A DNA stretch of 64,000 bases. Source: UBA8199 sp035358715. GTDB taxonomy: Bacteria; Verrucomicrobiota; Verrucomicrobiia; Limisphaerales; UBA8199. Positions 1 through 7,024 of this stretch are shown here, piece by piece. A program made the position numbers and the translations under genes. Every line of letters begins with the position of its first letter. Position 1 is the first letter of the stretch. The stretch spans positions 1-64,000 of the forward strand of contig DAOPPX010000003.1 of assembly GCA_035358715.1 (NCBI GenBank), given 5' to 3'. The notes beneath the pieces are model-generated. The model saw only the letters and a list, made by a program, of their open reading frames with translations, was not told the DNA's origin and made no database searches.

Positions 1-139
1 GGTGCGTCGTGGCCACAGTTTGGGTCACTCCGCGCGTTCGCTAAGGATTCGGGTTTCCGGCAAGGGCCCAAAAATGGACTTTGCCTGGGCTGCAGAATCT
101 GAGATAGTGGTATTTGCCATACAGTTTGTGAGTGCAGAG

Positions 140-1312
140 ATGAAGACTTTAGCTTTTGTTCTATCAATCATGACCGCGGGAACGGCAATTGTCGTGGCAC
201 AGCAAGCCCCGGCGCCCCCTGTTGAAACCCAGCCAGCGGCCAATGGAGTCGGGCCGAAAATCCAGTTTGCGACGCCGGCGTATGATTTTGGCAGGGTCAG
301 AGCCGGAGAACCGGCCCGACACACTTACGTTTTCACCAACACGGGGGACGCTCTGCTGATTATCAAGAACGTGCAGCCGCAATGCGGTTGCACCACGGCG
401 GGCAGTTGGACGAAGGAAGTTGAGCCGGGCCAGACCGGCAGCATTCCTATCCAGTTTAACACCGCCGGCTACAACGGCCCGGTGTTCAAGCAAATAACGG
501 TCAACTGCAACGTTACCAATCAGCCCGCGATCTTCCTGCAGATCAAAGGCACAATCTACAAGCCGATTGAGATGATTCCCCCGATGACCATCCTCAACGT
601 TCCGCCCGATGCGGATGTGGTTTCGGGGGTGGTGACGGTTACGAATAACACCGAAGAACCGCTGGTGCTGTCGGCGCCCGAGAGCAACAACCGCATGTTT
701 GCCGCCGAATTGAAGACCAATGTCCCCGGCAAGTCATACCAGTTGACAATTTCCACGGTGCCGCCCCTATCGATGGGCACTTCGCAAGGACAGATCACTT
801 TGCGAACCGGCTGGACCAACCCGCCGACCGTCAATGTTCCGGTGATGGCCAATGTGCAGCCCACAGTGCTGGTCATTCCCAGCTACATGACGCTGGCGCC
901 TGGACCGCTGGAGAAGGGGGTGACCAACTCCATTTCGATCCGAAACCAGGGCACGAATGATGTGCGGTTGTCCGACCCCGTCGTAAACGTGGCTGGCCCG
1001 ACTGCTGAGATCAGGGAGATGCAAGCCGGCAAGTCCTTTGCGGCGATGGTGGCCTTCCCGCAGGGGTTTGTGATTCCTCCGGGCCAACAAGCCGAGTTGA
1101 GCTTCAAGACGAGCCACCCGAAGTACCCGGTCATCAAAGTGCCGATCATGCAAATGCCGCGTCCGGCGCCGCCCCCCGCAGTCAACCCGCAGACGCAACC
1201 TCCGGCACCGCCCGCCGCAGTCAGCCCGCAACCGCCGCGTTCCGCGCGGCCCGCCGCAGTCAATCCGCCGCCCCTGCCGCCGCCCCCGCCGCTGCCGCCG
1301 ACGCCTAAGTGA
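140..1312 (+). CDS. Secreted DUF1573 domain protein with proline-rich tail
   Basis: 390 residues from the ATG at 140. The frame is open further upstream, but this start begins a clean signal peptide (MKTLAFVLSIMTAGTAIVVA). Residues about 40-125 form a DUF1573 Ig-like module with YDFGRVRAGE, a VFTNTG strand and the CGCTT cysteine motif. More beta-rich sequence follows, and the last ~50 residues are almost only Pro, Ala and Val with repeated AAVNP/AAVSP units, probably a wall-spanning or adhesive linker. The biochemical role of DUF1573 is unknown. The stop overlaps the next start (GTGA), so this gene is translationally coupled to the rhodanese gene and probably works with it outside the inner membrane. 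Confidence 0.85.
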   Translation: MKTLAFVLSIMTAGTAIVVAQQAPAPPVETQPAANGVGPKIQFATPAYDFGRVRAGEPARHTYVFTNTGDALLIIKNVQPQCGCTTAGSWTKEVEPGQTGSIPIQFNTAGYNGPVFKQITVNCNVTNQPAIFLQIKGTIYKPIEMIPPMTILNVPPDADVVSGVVTVTNNTEEPLVLSAPESNNRMFAAELKTNVPGKSYQLTISTVPPLSMGTSQGQITLRTGWTNPPTVNVPVMANVQPTVLVIPSYMTLAPGPLEKGVTNSISIRNQGTNDVRLSDPVVNVAGPTAEIREMQAGKSFAAMVAFPQGFVIPPGQQAELSFKTSHPKYPVIKVPIMQMPRPAPPPAVNPQTQPPAPPAAVSPQPPRSARPAAVNPPPLPPPPPLPPTPK

Positions 1313-1962
1313 AAAGAGCTCTGCAGGAAGGCGCGTTGGTGGCGGTGATCGGCGTCCTGCTGGCCTTTGTGGCCAACGGACTGTCTCCGCGCGGTCTGGA
1401 CCTGACCCGGAACTACTTCCCCGGTGCCCGGCTGTCTTTGCCGGCCCCCGCGGCGGAGACCAACTTGACCGGCTCTGCGGCCGCCGGGACCAATTCTCCG
1501 CACGAAGGCCTGCTCGCCCGCCTCCGGGCGCAGGGCCTGCAACCGGCTGACAGCAACCAGGTGGCGCAGTTCTTCCACGACCCGCGCCGCCTTCAGGAGG
1601 AAGTCATCTTCATAGACGCTCGGGATGAAAAGCAATACCAAGCCGGCCACATCCCCGGCGCCTACCATTTCGACCGGTTCCGCCCGGAGGACTACCTGGC
1701 CAACGTGGTCCAGGTTTGCCTGTCAGCGCAACAGATCGTGTTCTACTGCGGCGGCGGGGATTGCGACGACAGCGAACACGCGGCGGTCATGCTGCGCGAC
1801 AGCCTGGCCCTGGCCAGAGAAAGAGTCTTCGTGTATGGCGGCGGCTTCGATGAATGGACAGCCAATGGGCTGCCGATTGAACTCGGAGCGCGCAACAGCG
1901 GGCAGTTGACCAATGCGACTCGATCAGCGGTCTCCCCCGGCGGCAGTCCCGCGACCCGATGA
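1309..1962 (+). CDS. Membrane-anchored rhodanese-like sulfurtransferase
   Basis: 217 residues starting at a GTG that overlaps the previous stop. An N-terminal hydrophobic segment (ALVAVIGVLLAFVANGL) anchors it, and a low-complexity Pro/Ala linker leads to one rhodanese domain at about residues 85-195. That domain has the DARDEKQYQAGHIPGA motif and a loop FYCGGGDCDDS in which Cys147 is the expected persulfide-carrying residue. Rhodaneses transfer sulfane sulfur or act as redox carriers. The ATGA overlap with the following DoxX/MauE-like gene supports a joint extracytoplasmic thiol or redox function. Substrate unknown. Confidence 0.85.
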   Translation: MKRALQEGALVAVIGVLLAFVANGLSPRGLDLTRNYFPGARLSLPAPAAETNLTGSAAAGTNSPHEGLLARLRAQGLQPADSNQVAQFFHDPRRLQEEVIFIDARDEKQYQAGHIPGAYHFDRFRPEDYLANVVQVCLSAQQIVFYCGGGDCDDSEHAAVMLRDSLALARERVFVYGGGFDEWTANGLPIELGARNSGQLTNATRSAVSPGGSPATR

Positions 1963-2684
1963 ATGCAACCTCATCAGCCGGCGAACGCCGCCCCTGGCAC
2001 ATGGCCGCCTTGGGGGCGCGATGGCTTCTGGGCGGCCTGTTCATCTACCTCGGGTTGATCAAGGTCTTCCGCGCAGCCGAGTTTCTCAAATACGTGCGCG
2101 AGCAACTGATGGTGACCGACCCGTTCCTCTCGGGCCTGATTGCCGCCGTCGCCCCCTGGCTGGAGGTGCTCTATGGGCTGCTGCTGCTGACCGGAATCGC
2201 GCGCAATGCCGCCGCCTTGATCGCCAGGTGGTGGCTGGGAATCGTGTTCATTTTCATGGGCCTGCACAAAGCGCTGCCGCACCCGGAGGCCTTTCTCAAG
2301 CTGGTGCGGCAATACGACGTGGTGACCAACCCGTTCCTCTTGAACTCGATCGGCGCCGCGCTGCCGTGGTTCGAGGTCTATTGCGGGGTGCTGCTGCTGG
2401 CCGGGGTGGCCGTCCGGGGGGCGGCGCTGAACCTCGCGGTGATGCTGGTGCCGTTCACGCTCGTCGTGATCCAGCGGGCGCTGACCATAGCCGCGGCTTC
2501 GGGCCTGCCCTTCTGCGCCGTCAAGTTTGACTGCGGCTGCGGCGGGGGAGAGGTCTTCATCTGCCACAAAGTGGTCGAGAACACGGTGCTGCTGCTGCTT
2601 TCGGCCTGGGTGTTGAGCGGCGCTGCCCGGCAGCTCTGCCTGCGGCACAGCCTGTTTCGCGAGAAGGCCCCGGCTTCCGTATAG
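1959..2684 (+). CDS. DoxX/MauE-like membrane protein with internal duplication
   Basis: 241 residues with about six or seven hydrophobic segments. Two halves repeat each other: residues ~20-85 contain LGGLFIYLGLIKVFRAAEFL and a later PWLEVLYGLLLLTGI, and residues ~88-155 contain LGIVFIFMGLHKALPHPEAF and PWFEVYCGVLLLAGV. The C-terminal part has a cysteine cluster (FDCGCGGGEVFICHK) like that of MauE-type proteins. DoxX/MauE proteins are linked to quinone or thiol redox chemistry in the membrane. It closes the operon with DUF1573 and rhodanese genes (ATGA overlap). The exact partner is not deducible. Confidence 0.8.
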   Translation: MNATSSAGERRPWHMAALGARWLLGGLFIYLGLIKVFRAAEFLKYVREQLMVTDPFLSGLIAAVAPWLEVLYGLLLLTGIARNAAALIARWWLGIVFIFMGLHKALPHPEAFLKLVRQYDVVTNPFLLNSIGAALPWFEVYCGVLLLAGVAVRGAALNLAVMLVPFTLVVIQRALTIAAASGLPFCAVKFDCGCGGGEVFICHKVVENTVLLLLSAWVLSGAARQLCLRHSLFREKAPASV

Positions 2685-2782
2685 CCTGACCCACCGAAGG
2701 CAGCCGGGTTTCTCCCTGCTCCTTCAGGCATGCCGATGTGGTCGTGACAGGTTCGGTCCGGCCTGTTGCCTCGGGGAGGTCT

Positions 2783-3346
2783 TTACGTTGCTCCGGGCGC
2801 CTTGTCGTCCGGCTGGTTGCTGTGGCGATAGACATCGAGCACGACCCCGGGCGGTTTCCAATCAGGGCGCTGCCTGACATCCTGCGCGCCGGACAGTGTC
2901 CCGGGCTCGGCTGGCGCGGTGGCGTCATTCGAGCGCCGGATCTCCCACCAGCACTGGCCACGGTGGTTGTGCTCGTGGTCCACTGCGAAGCCGGCTTGTT
3001 TCAGCATGGGCCCTATCCACCCCATGCAGTGGTCGCAGTAATCGTGGTAGGCCCCCAGCTTATTGCGGATCAGGAACCCTTTGGATGGGCATTGGTGCAT
3101 ATCAATGCGGAAGACCCCTTCGGCGGTGGTGGTGTCATACCCCGCGCCCTCATGTTCCAGGGTGTGGCCCCAATATTCCGCCATGCCCGCAAAGCCGCGC
3201 TCCGCAATCAACCGTGACGCGTGGCGCTGGGAATCCCGATGGATCGCTTCATCCCAGTATCGGCGCAGCAGCGCTTCGCCGCCCTGTGCCCGCAGCCACT
3301 CGAAGGTCCAGTCGTAGTGCCCGCAGAAGTCATAGACTCCGATCAT
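2783..3346 (-). CDS. Cys/His-rich protein, possible ATC-hydrolase family, copy 2
   Basis: 187 residues from the ATG at 3346, which overlaps the stop of the upstream paralog (ATGA), so the pair is co-translated. It shows FCGHYDWTFEWLRAQGGEA, a C-x-S-K-G-F motif, a DYCDHCMGWIGPML motif and a basic, Gln-rich C-terminus. The pattern of an early aromatic/helical block followed by CPxxx and CxxC segments resembles the family named after L-2-amino-thiazoline-4-carboxylate hydrolase, but I assign this from memory of the pattern only. No signal peptide; cytoplasmic. The extended frame upstream of 3346 overlaps the paralog and is not used. Confidence 0.6.
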   Translation of the reverse strand: MIGVYDFCGHYDWTFEWLRAQGGEALLRRYWDEAIHRDSQRHASRLIAERGFAGMAEYWGHTLEHEGAGYDTTTAEGVFRIDMHQCPSKGFLIRNKLGAYHDYCDHCMGWIGPMLKQAGFAVDHEHNHRGQCWWEIRRSNDATAPAEPGTLSGAQDVRQRPDWKPPGVVLDVYRHSNQPDDKAPGAT

Positions 3347-3897
3347 GCCGTCTCCTTGATTTGCGCCAGGTCCTGCGGCGGCGGCGCGGAAGCGCGCGGC
3401 AGGAAGGCCTGGCGGCAGGCCCCGTTGCCGCCTTGAACGCGGACGGTGAAGCCCGCCGGGGCGGCCATCGCTTCCGACACAAAGCAGCAGTGCTGGCAGA
3501 AGGATGGGATGATCGCGCGGCCATGCGCGCGCAGATGCTTGAATGCCGGGCACACGCGCACGTCCAGACTCACCTGTCCGGGGCTTGCCTCCACCCGCAC
3601 TTCCGCCCCGGGCTCCGCGGCAAAGAAGGCGCGCCAGTAATCGGCCACCGCCGGCAAGCCGCCCCGTTTCCACGCGGCGGTGACCTGGGCATAGTAGCGC
3701 GAGCCAAGGTCCTGCCAGTAGCGGCGCAGCCCTTCGGGGCCGAATTCCTTCTCGATGAACCGGAAGGTGGCGTTTATGGCGAAGTAGAAGTCAGCCGCGC
3801 CGACGGGCTTGGTGTCGGTAAACGGCAAGGCGGCCGGACCTGCCGGCGGCTCCGGTTGTTGGTCGGGAATCGCGGGAGCTGGCTTGAGCTTATCCAT
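3343..3897 (-). CDS. Cys-rich protein, possible ATC-hydrolase family, copy 1
   Basis: 184 residues. It parallels its downstream neighbour: FYFAINATFRFIEKEFGPEG matches the neighbour's helical block, RVCPAFKHLRAHGRAI matches its CPSKGF block and PSFCQHCCFVSEAM matches its DYCDHCMGW block. The two genes are therefore tandem paralogs with diverged cysteine and histidine spacing, possibly subunits of one heteromeric enzyme or metal-binding complex. The N-terminal 30 residues are Pro/Ala rich. The function name is tentative for the same reason as its partner. Confidence 0.6.
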   Translation of the reverse strand: MDKLKPAPAIPDQQPEPPAGPAALPFTDTKPVGAADFYFAINATFRFIEKEFGPEGLRRYWQDLGSRYYAQVTAAWKRGGLPAVADYWRAFFAAEPGAEVRVEASPGQVSLDVRVCPAFKHLRAHGRAIIPSFCQHCCFVSEAMAAPAGFTVRVQGGNGACRQAFLPRASAPPPQDLAQIKETA

Positions 3898-3922
3898 GCG
3901 GCGACGCCGGTCTGGCGGCGTG

Positions 3923-4999
3923 TTAATCTCCGGCGGCTGCGCGGCTGAGACGGAGGCTCCACACCTCCGCCGTGCGCACCCCCGGCCGAATCTCGCCGTT
4001 GGGGATTATGTGTCGGTCGCGCCAGGCCACCGCCGGAACGGTCACCTGGGTGCAGGGCACTTCGCCCACCTTCGTCCAGGCATCATTCTTCGCGTCGTAG
4101 GCCAGGACATCTTTGGCGAAGCCCGGGTGCCGGTCCAGCGGTTGGAAGCCGGTCTTTGTGCCGTCATCACCCGACAGGACGAGGATTTGCAGCTTGCCCG
4201 GCACCGGCGCGGGGGAAGGCGCAGCCACCGCGGGGCGCGGCAGGTCCGCGAGCCGTTTCCAGCCTGACCGGGGACGATAGCTGTAAGCGTCCGTCAGGTA
4301 GCGCCGCACCGGCTTGCCTTCCGCATCGCCCGAAAGGCTGGCGCCGCTGATGAGATAGAACGCCCCGCCCGCTACTGCGGCCACCGACAGCATCCGCCCG
4401 GGGCCGGGCCACGGCTCCAACTCGCGCCACGCCGGCACCGCCGCCGCCAGGTCCAGGGACCAGAAGGTCCGCAGCGTGTTGGTGGAATTGGGCTCTTCGA
4501 TGCCACCCGCGACATAGACCACGTTTCCCGAGATGGCGCCGCAACCGTTGGCCATCGGCCGCGGCAGGGGCGGCAGCGCTCTGGTCTCGAGACGGCCTCG
4601 GGCGAGCCGCAGCAGAAACACATCCCGGTAATGCCGGTCGCGATCGCTGCCGCTCGCGCACAGAACCCCGGACCGCGCGGTCACGGACACGCCATAGCCC
4701 ATTGGCCGCGGCAACCTGCCGACCGCCTTCCAGGCGTGCTGGGCGTCAGGCAGGGCGTACACGGTGTCATACCACTGCTTTCTGCCTCCCGCCCAGGGCG
4801 GCGCTTCGGGGAAGTTCGCCCCGCCGGCGACAAGCAGCGCGCCGTCGCTGACGCCCGCGTAGGGGGATCCCAGGCCGGCCGGGTTGGGCAACGGCGGCAG
4901 CTTCTCCCAGTGCAAGGTGGTTCCGGCAATCTCCCCGGCGCCCCCAACGTTAGCTGCCAGCAGGCAGTCGAGGACCAGGACTTTAGTTCGCTTGGACAT
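3923..4999 (-). CDS. Secreted kelch-repeat beta-propeller protein
   Basis: 358 residues from the ATG at 4999; an upstream in-frame ATG at 5080 gives a tail without signal-peptide character. After an N-terminal hydrophobic stretch (KVLVLDCLLAA) come about six kelch blades, recognisable by GG pairs followed by spaced Tyr/Trp, for example GALLVAGGANFPEAPPW, NVVYVAGGIEEPNSTNTL and KLQILVLSGDDGTKTGFQ. The arrangement resembles N-acetylneuraminate-epimerase/mutarotase-type propellers. A carbohydrate-related extracytoplasmic role is likely given the many glycosidases nearby, but the substrate is unknown. Confidence 0.75.
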   Translation of the reverse strand: MSKRTKVLVLDCLLAANVGGAGEIAGTTLHWEKLPPLPNPAGLGSPYAGVSDGALLVAGGANFPEAPPWAGGRKQWYDTVYALPDAQHAWKAVGRLPRPMGYGVSVTARSGVLCASGSDRDRHYRDVFLLRLARGRLETRALPPLPRPMANGCGAISGNVVYVAGGIEEPNSTNTLRTFWSLDLAAAVPAWRELEPWPGPGRMLSVAAVAGGAFYLISGASLSGDAEGKPVRRYLTDAYSYRPRSGWKRLADLPRPAVAAPSPAPVPGKLQILVLSGDDGTKTGFQPLDRHPGFAKDVLAYDAKNDAWTKVGEVPCTQVTVPAVAWRDRHIIPNGEIRPGVRTAEVWSLRLSRAAAGD

Positions 5000-5152
5000 G
5001 AGCACGGAGTTCTTTTCGCCTAGTCCTACACCGGTCCCGGTCGCGCCGCCAGAACAACCTGCTCTCCTGCTTGCGAACAAGCGCCGGCGGCGTTTCTGAT
5101 CTCAGTCAAGGGCGGCCTGCCCGCCAACGGGCCGCAACGGGGCAGCGGGGTG

Positions 5153-5180
5153 TTGACACCGGCGTCGGGCGGCCTATAGT
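5153..5180 (+). promoter_or_regulatory. Sigma-70-type promoter upstream of DUF4870 gene
   Basis: A consensus TTGACA (5153-5158) is followed after 16 bases by TATAGT (5175-5180). It lies 73 bases upstream of the DUF4870 start and points at it. In this GC-rich background such a close match is unlikely by chance. Confidence 0.6.
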
Positions 5181-5253
5181 CGCACGCATGAACTCGATGG
5201 AGAAGCGAGTTTCGATAGTTCGTTCAAGGCTGGAAAACTAACTGCTACAACTT

Positions 5254-5673
5254 ATGCCTGACAATCCTGCTGTGCCGCCCATCCAATCGTCGCCGCCGTC
5301 CGCTCCACCGGGCGACCCGAGCCAGGCCCGCATGTGGAACATGTTTTGCCACCTGAGCGCCCTGGCGGGGTACATTATTCCGTTCGGCAACGTGCTTGGA
5401 CCGCTGCTGATCTGGCAGATCAAGAGGAACGAATTCCCGTCCGTGGAGGAGCATGGCAAAGCCGCTCTGAACTTCCAACTAACTGTGCTCATTGCGCTGT
5501 TTGTTGGCATCATTGCCGCGGTACTGCTTTCCTTCGTCTGTGTCGGCTTCCTGCTGGTGCCGGTGGTGTTGTTGATCGGCCTGGCCGGGCTCGTCTTCGC
5601 AGTCATCGCCGGGATCAAGGCCAACAACGGCGAGGCGTATCAGTATCCCTGGAGCCTGACCCTAGTTAAGTAG
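5254..5673 (+). CDS. DUF4870 family membrane protein
   Basis: 139 residues. A Pro-rich cytoplasmic N-terminus leads into MWNMFCHLSALAGYIIPFGN, then GPLLIWQIKRNEFPSVEEHG and ALNFQLT, the typical DUF4870 (Tic20-like) order. Two long hydrophobic helices and an IKANNGEAYQYPWSLTL end follow. The family has small four-helix inner-membrane proteins of unknown function. The gene is monocistronic, with a good promoter upstream and a small hairpin (5676-5692, 7-bp stem, loop GGC) just after the stop. Confidence 0.9.
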   Translation: MPDNPAVPPIQSSPPSAPPGDPSQARMWNMFCHLSALAGYIIPFGNVLGPLLIWQIKRNEFPSVEEHGKAALNFQLTVLIALFVGIIAAVLLSFVCVGFLLVPVVLLIGLAGLVFAVIAGIKANNGEAYQYPWSLTLVK

Positions 5674-6118
5674 AAGCGTTTCGGCGAAACGCGGCGCTTT
5701 CGTGCAGATGTCTCAGTGAGGCGTCCCCAGCGACGGAGCAACCAGGGAGGAACCACCGCGGAGGGATGGGGTATGGCGCGCGGGGGAATCGGACTCCCGT
5801 CGTTTCCCCTGAGGTAGTGGGACGGGATGGTTACTGGATGGCCAGAAGGAATTAACGGCGGCCCGGGCCTCGTCGCTCTGGCCAGCGACCATCCGGTCAA
5901 TCCGATTGCCGCTGCCGCCCAGAAGGGACAACATGGCGCGCGCGCCGACCCACCACCCTGGCAATATGTGCCATTTTGGCCCATGTTGGATATTGGCAGC
6001 AGGAGTGTGATTATTCGTATCACATTGATTATTGTTTACTTACTAACAGACGTCAATTCTGGCATGGTAAGAGCTAGTGTGTATTCGTTAAGTAATCAAC
6101 CAACAGAAAGGATATACT
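5674..6118. other. Intergenic region with repeat and AT-rich leader of hsp20
   Basis: About 445 bases with no convincing gene. The first half holds a short hairpin and a copy of a dispersed repeat (5735-5807). From about 5990 the composition turns AT-rich, which probably marks the control region of the heat-shock genes. I see no CIRCE element, and no clear sigma-32 or sigma-70 promoter. Confidence 0.5.
5735..5807. repeat. Dispersed intergenic repeat, copy A
   Basis: A run of CGGAG/GGAGGAA words ends in GGGTATGG...GACTCCCGTCGTTTCC (5769-5807). The same word order and ending (GGGTATGG...GACTCACGTCGTTTCC) recurs at 19370-19467 with about 80-85% identity over the last 38 bases. Both copies lie between genes. 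Confidence 0.5.
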
Positions 6119-6589
6119 ATGAATAGTTTGATACGATGGAATAGACCAGAACTGGCAGGATGGCCAAGCTTCGGGCGGTTAACGGACTTGCGGAATGAAA
6201 TTGACCGCCTGTTCGAGTCGCCGCTGGCCGAGATAGGTCGCTCGGCGCGTTTGTTCAGCGGTTGGACCCCGAGTTTGGACCTCTACGAAGACAAGGACAA
6301 CCTGGTGGTCAAGGTAGAGGTGCCGGGGATGAAGCGCGAGGACATTGACGTCTCTCTGCATGAGGGCTGCCTGAGCGTTTCGGGCGAGCGCAAGAGTGAG
6401 GAGAAACATCAGGACGCAGAGATGTATCGCACGGAACGGTTCTTCGGACGCTTCCAGCGAACCGTGGCGTTGCCGGCGCCGGTAGCGGCAGACAAGGTCA
6501 AGGCGCAATACCAGGATGGCATTCTCACCATCACTTTGCCCAAGACGGAGGAAGCCAAGCCGAAGCGGATTGATGTGAACGTGAACTGA
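6119..6589 (+). CDS. Hsp20 family small heat shock protein
   Basis: 156 residues with an alpha-crystallin domain at about residues 50-150: SLDLYEDKDNLVVKVEVPGM, EDIDVSLHEGCLSVSGER and the closing DGILTITLPK. The C-terminal tail carries an I-x-V-type motif (RIDV) used for oligomer assembly. It is an ATP-independent cytoplasmic holdase. A purine-rich ribosome binding site (AGAAAGGA) lies just upstream of the ATG. A second, diverged hsp20 gene follows 57 bases later, separated by a strong hairpin. Confidence 0.95.
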   Translation: MNSLIRWNRPELAGWPSFGRLTDLRNEIDRLFESPLAEIGRSARLFSGWTPSLDLYEDKDNLVVKVEVPGMKREDIDVSLHEGCLSVSGERKSEEKHQDAEMYRTERFFGRFQRTVALPAPVAADKVKAQYQDGILTITLPKTEEAKPKRIDVNVN

Positions 6590-6595
6590 ACCTCC

Positions 6596-6621
6596 TTCCC
6601 GGCGGGTGCGCCCGCCGGGAA
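6596..6621 (+). terminator. Perfect hairpin between the two hsp20 genes
   Basis: TTCCCGGCGGG and CCCGCCGGGAA form an 11-bp stem around the loop TGCG, seven bases after the first hsp20 stop. There is no U-run, so it may be an attenuator or mRNA-stabilising element that sets the ratio of the two chaperones instead of a full terminator. Confidence 0.5.
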
Positions 6622-6646
6622 AGGCCACAAAGAAAGGACTACTAAC

Positions 6647-7024
6647 ATGAAACCAACAGTGCAGACAGAACAGCGGGCCAAGACGGAGCCACGGCGCGAG
6701 CCGGATTATGTTGTGCCGGAGGTGGACATTTACGAGACCAGGGAAGGCTATGTCGTCGAAGCGGAGATGCCGGGCGTCAACAAAGACGGCCTGGAAATAA
6801 CCCTCGAAGACAATGAAATCACCCTTGTGGGCCATCGGCGGAACGACGCTGTCACGGGCACACCGTTATTCCGCGAACGTGCCCTGGCTGATTACCGCCG
6901 CGTGTTCGAGCTCGATCCGGCGATTGACGCCAGCAGGATCTCGGCAAGAGTGGACCAGGGCGTGCTGACCCTGACCTTGCCCAAGTCCGAAAAGGTCAAG
7001 CCGCGCAAGATACAGGTGAATTAA
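6647..7024 (+). CDS. Second Hsp20 family small heat shock protein
   Basis: 125 residues. The alpha-crystallin domain runs from EVDIYETREGYVVEAEMPGV through LEITLEDNEITLVGHRR to the closing QGVLTLTLPKSE, and the protein ends with KPRKIQVN (I-x-V motif). The N-terminal region is short and charged, unlike the first copy. AAAGAAAGGA upstream of the ATG is a good ribosome binding site. The two genes probably respond together to heat or proteotoxic stress, and hetero-oligomers are possible. The stop overlaps by a few bases the stop of the convergent gene on the other strand. Confidence 0.93.
   Translation: MKPTVQTEQRAKTEPRREPDYVVPEVDIYETREGYVVEAEMPGVNKDGLEITLEDNEITLVGHRRNDAVTGTPLFRERALADYRRVFELDPAIDASRISARVDQGVLTLTLPKSEKVKPRKIQVN

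Noticed and set aside
5990..6118. Sigma-54 or CIRCE-type heat-shock control upstream of hsp20
   Set aside because: No TGGCAC-N5-TTGC pair and no TTAGCACTC-type inverted repeat could be found; only AT-richness supports a control region.
6596..6621. Hairpin between hsp20 genes as a full terminator
   Set aside because: The stem is strong but no T-run follows, and the second hsp20 gene has its own ribosome binding site in the same direction, so read-through is likely.
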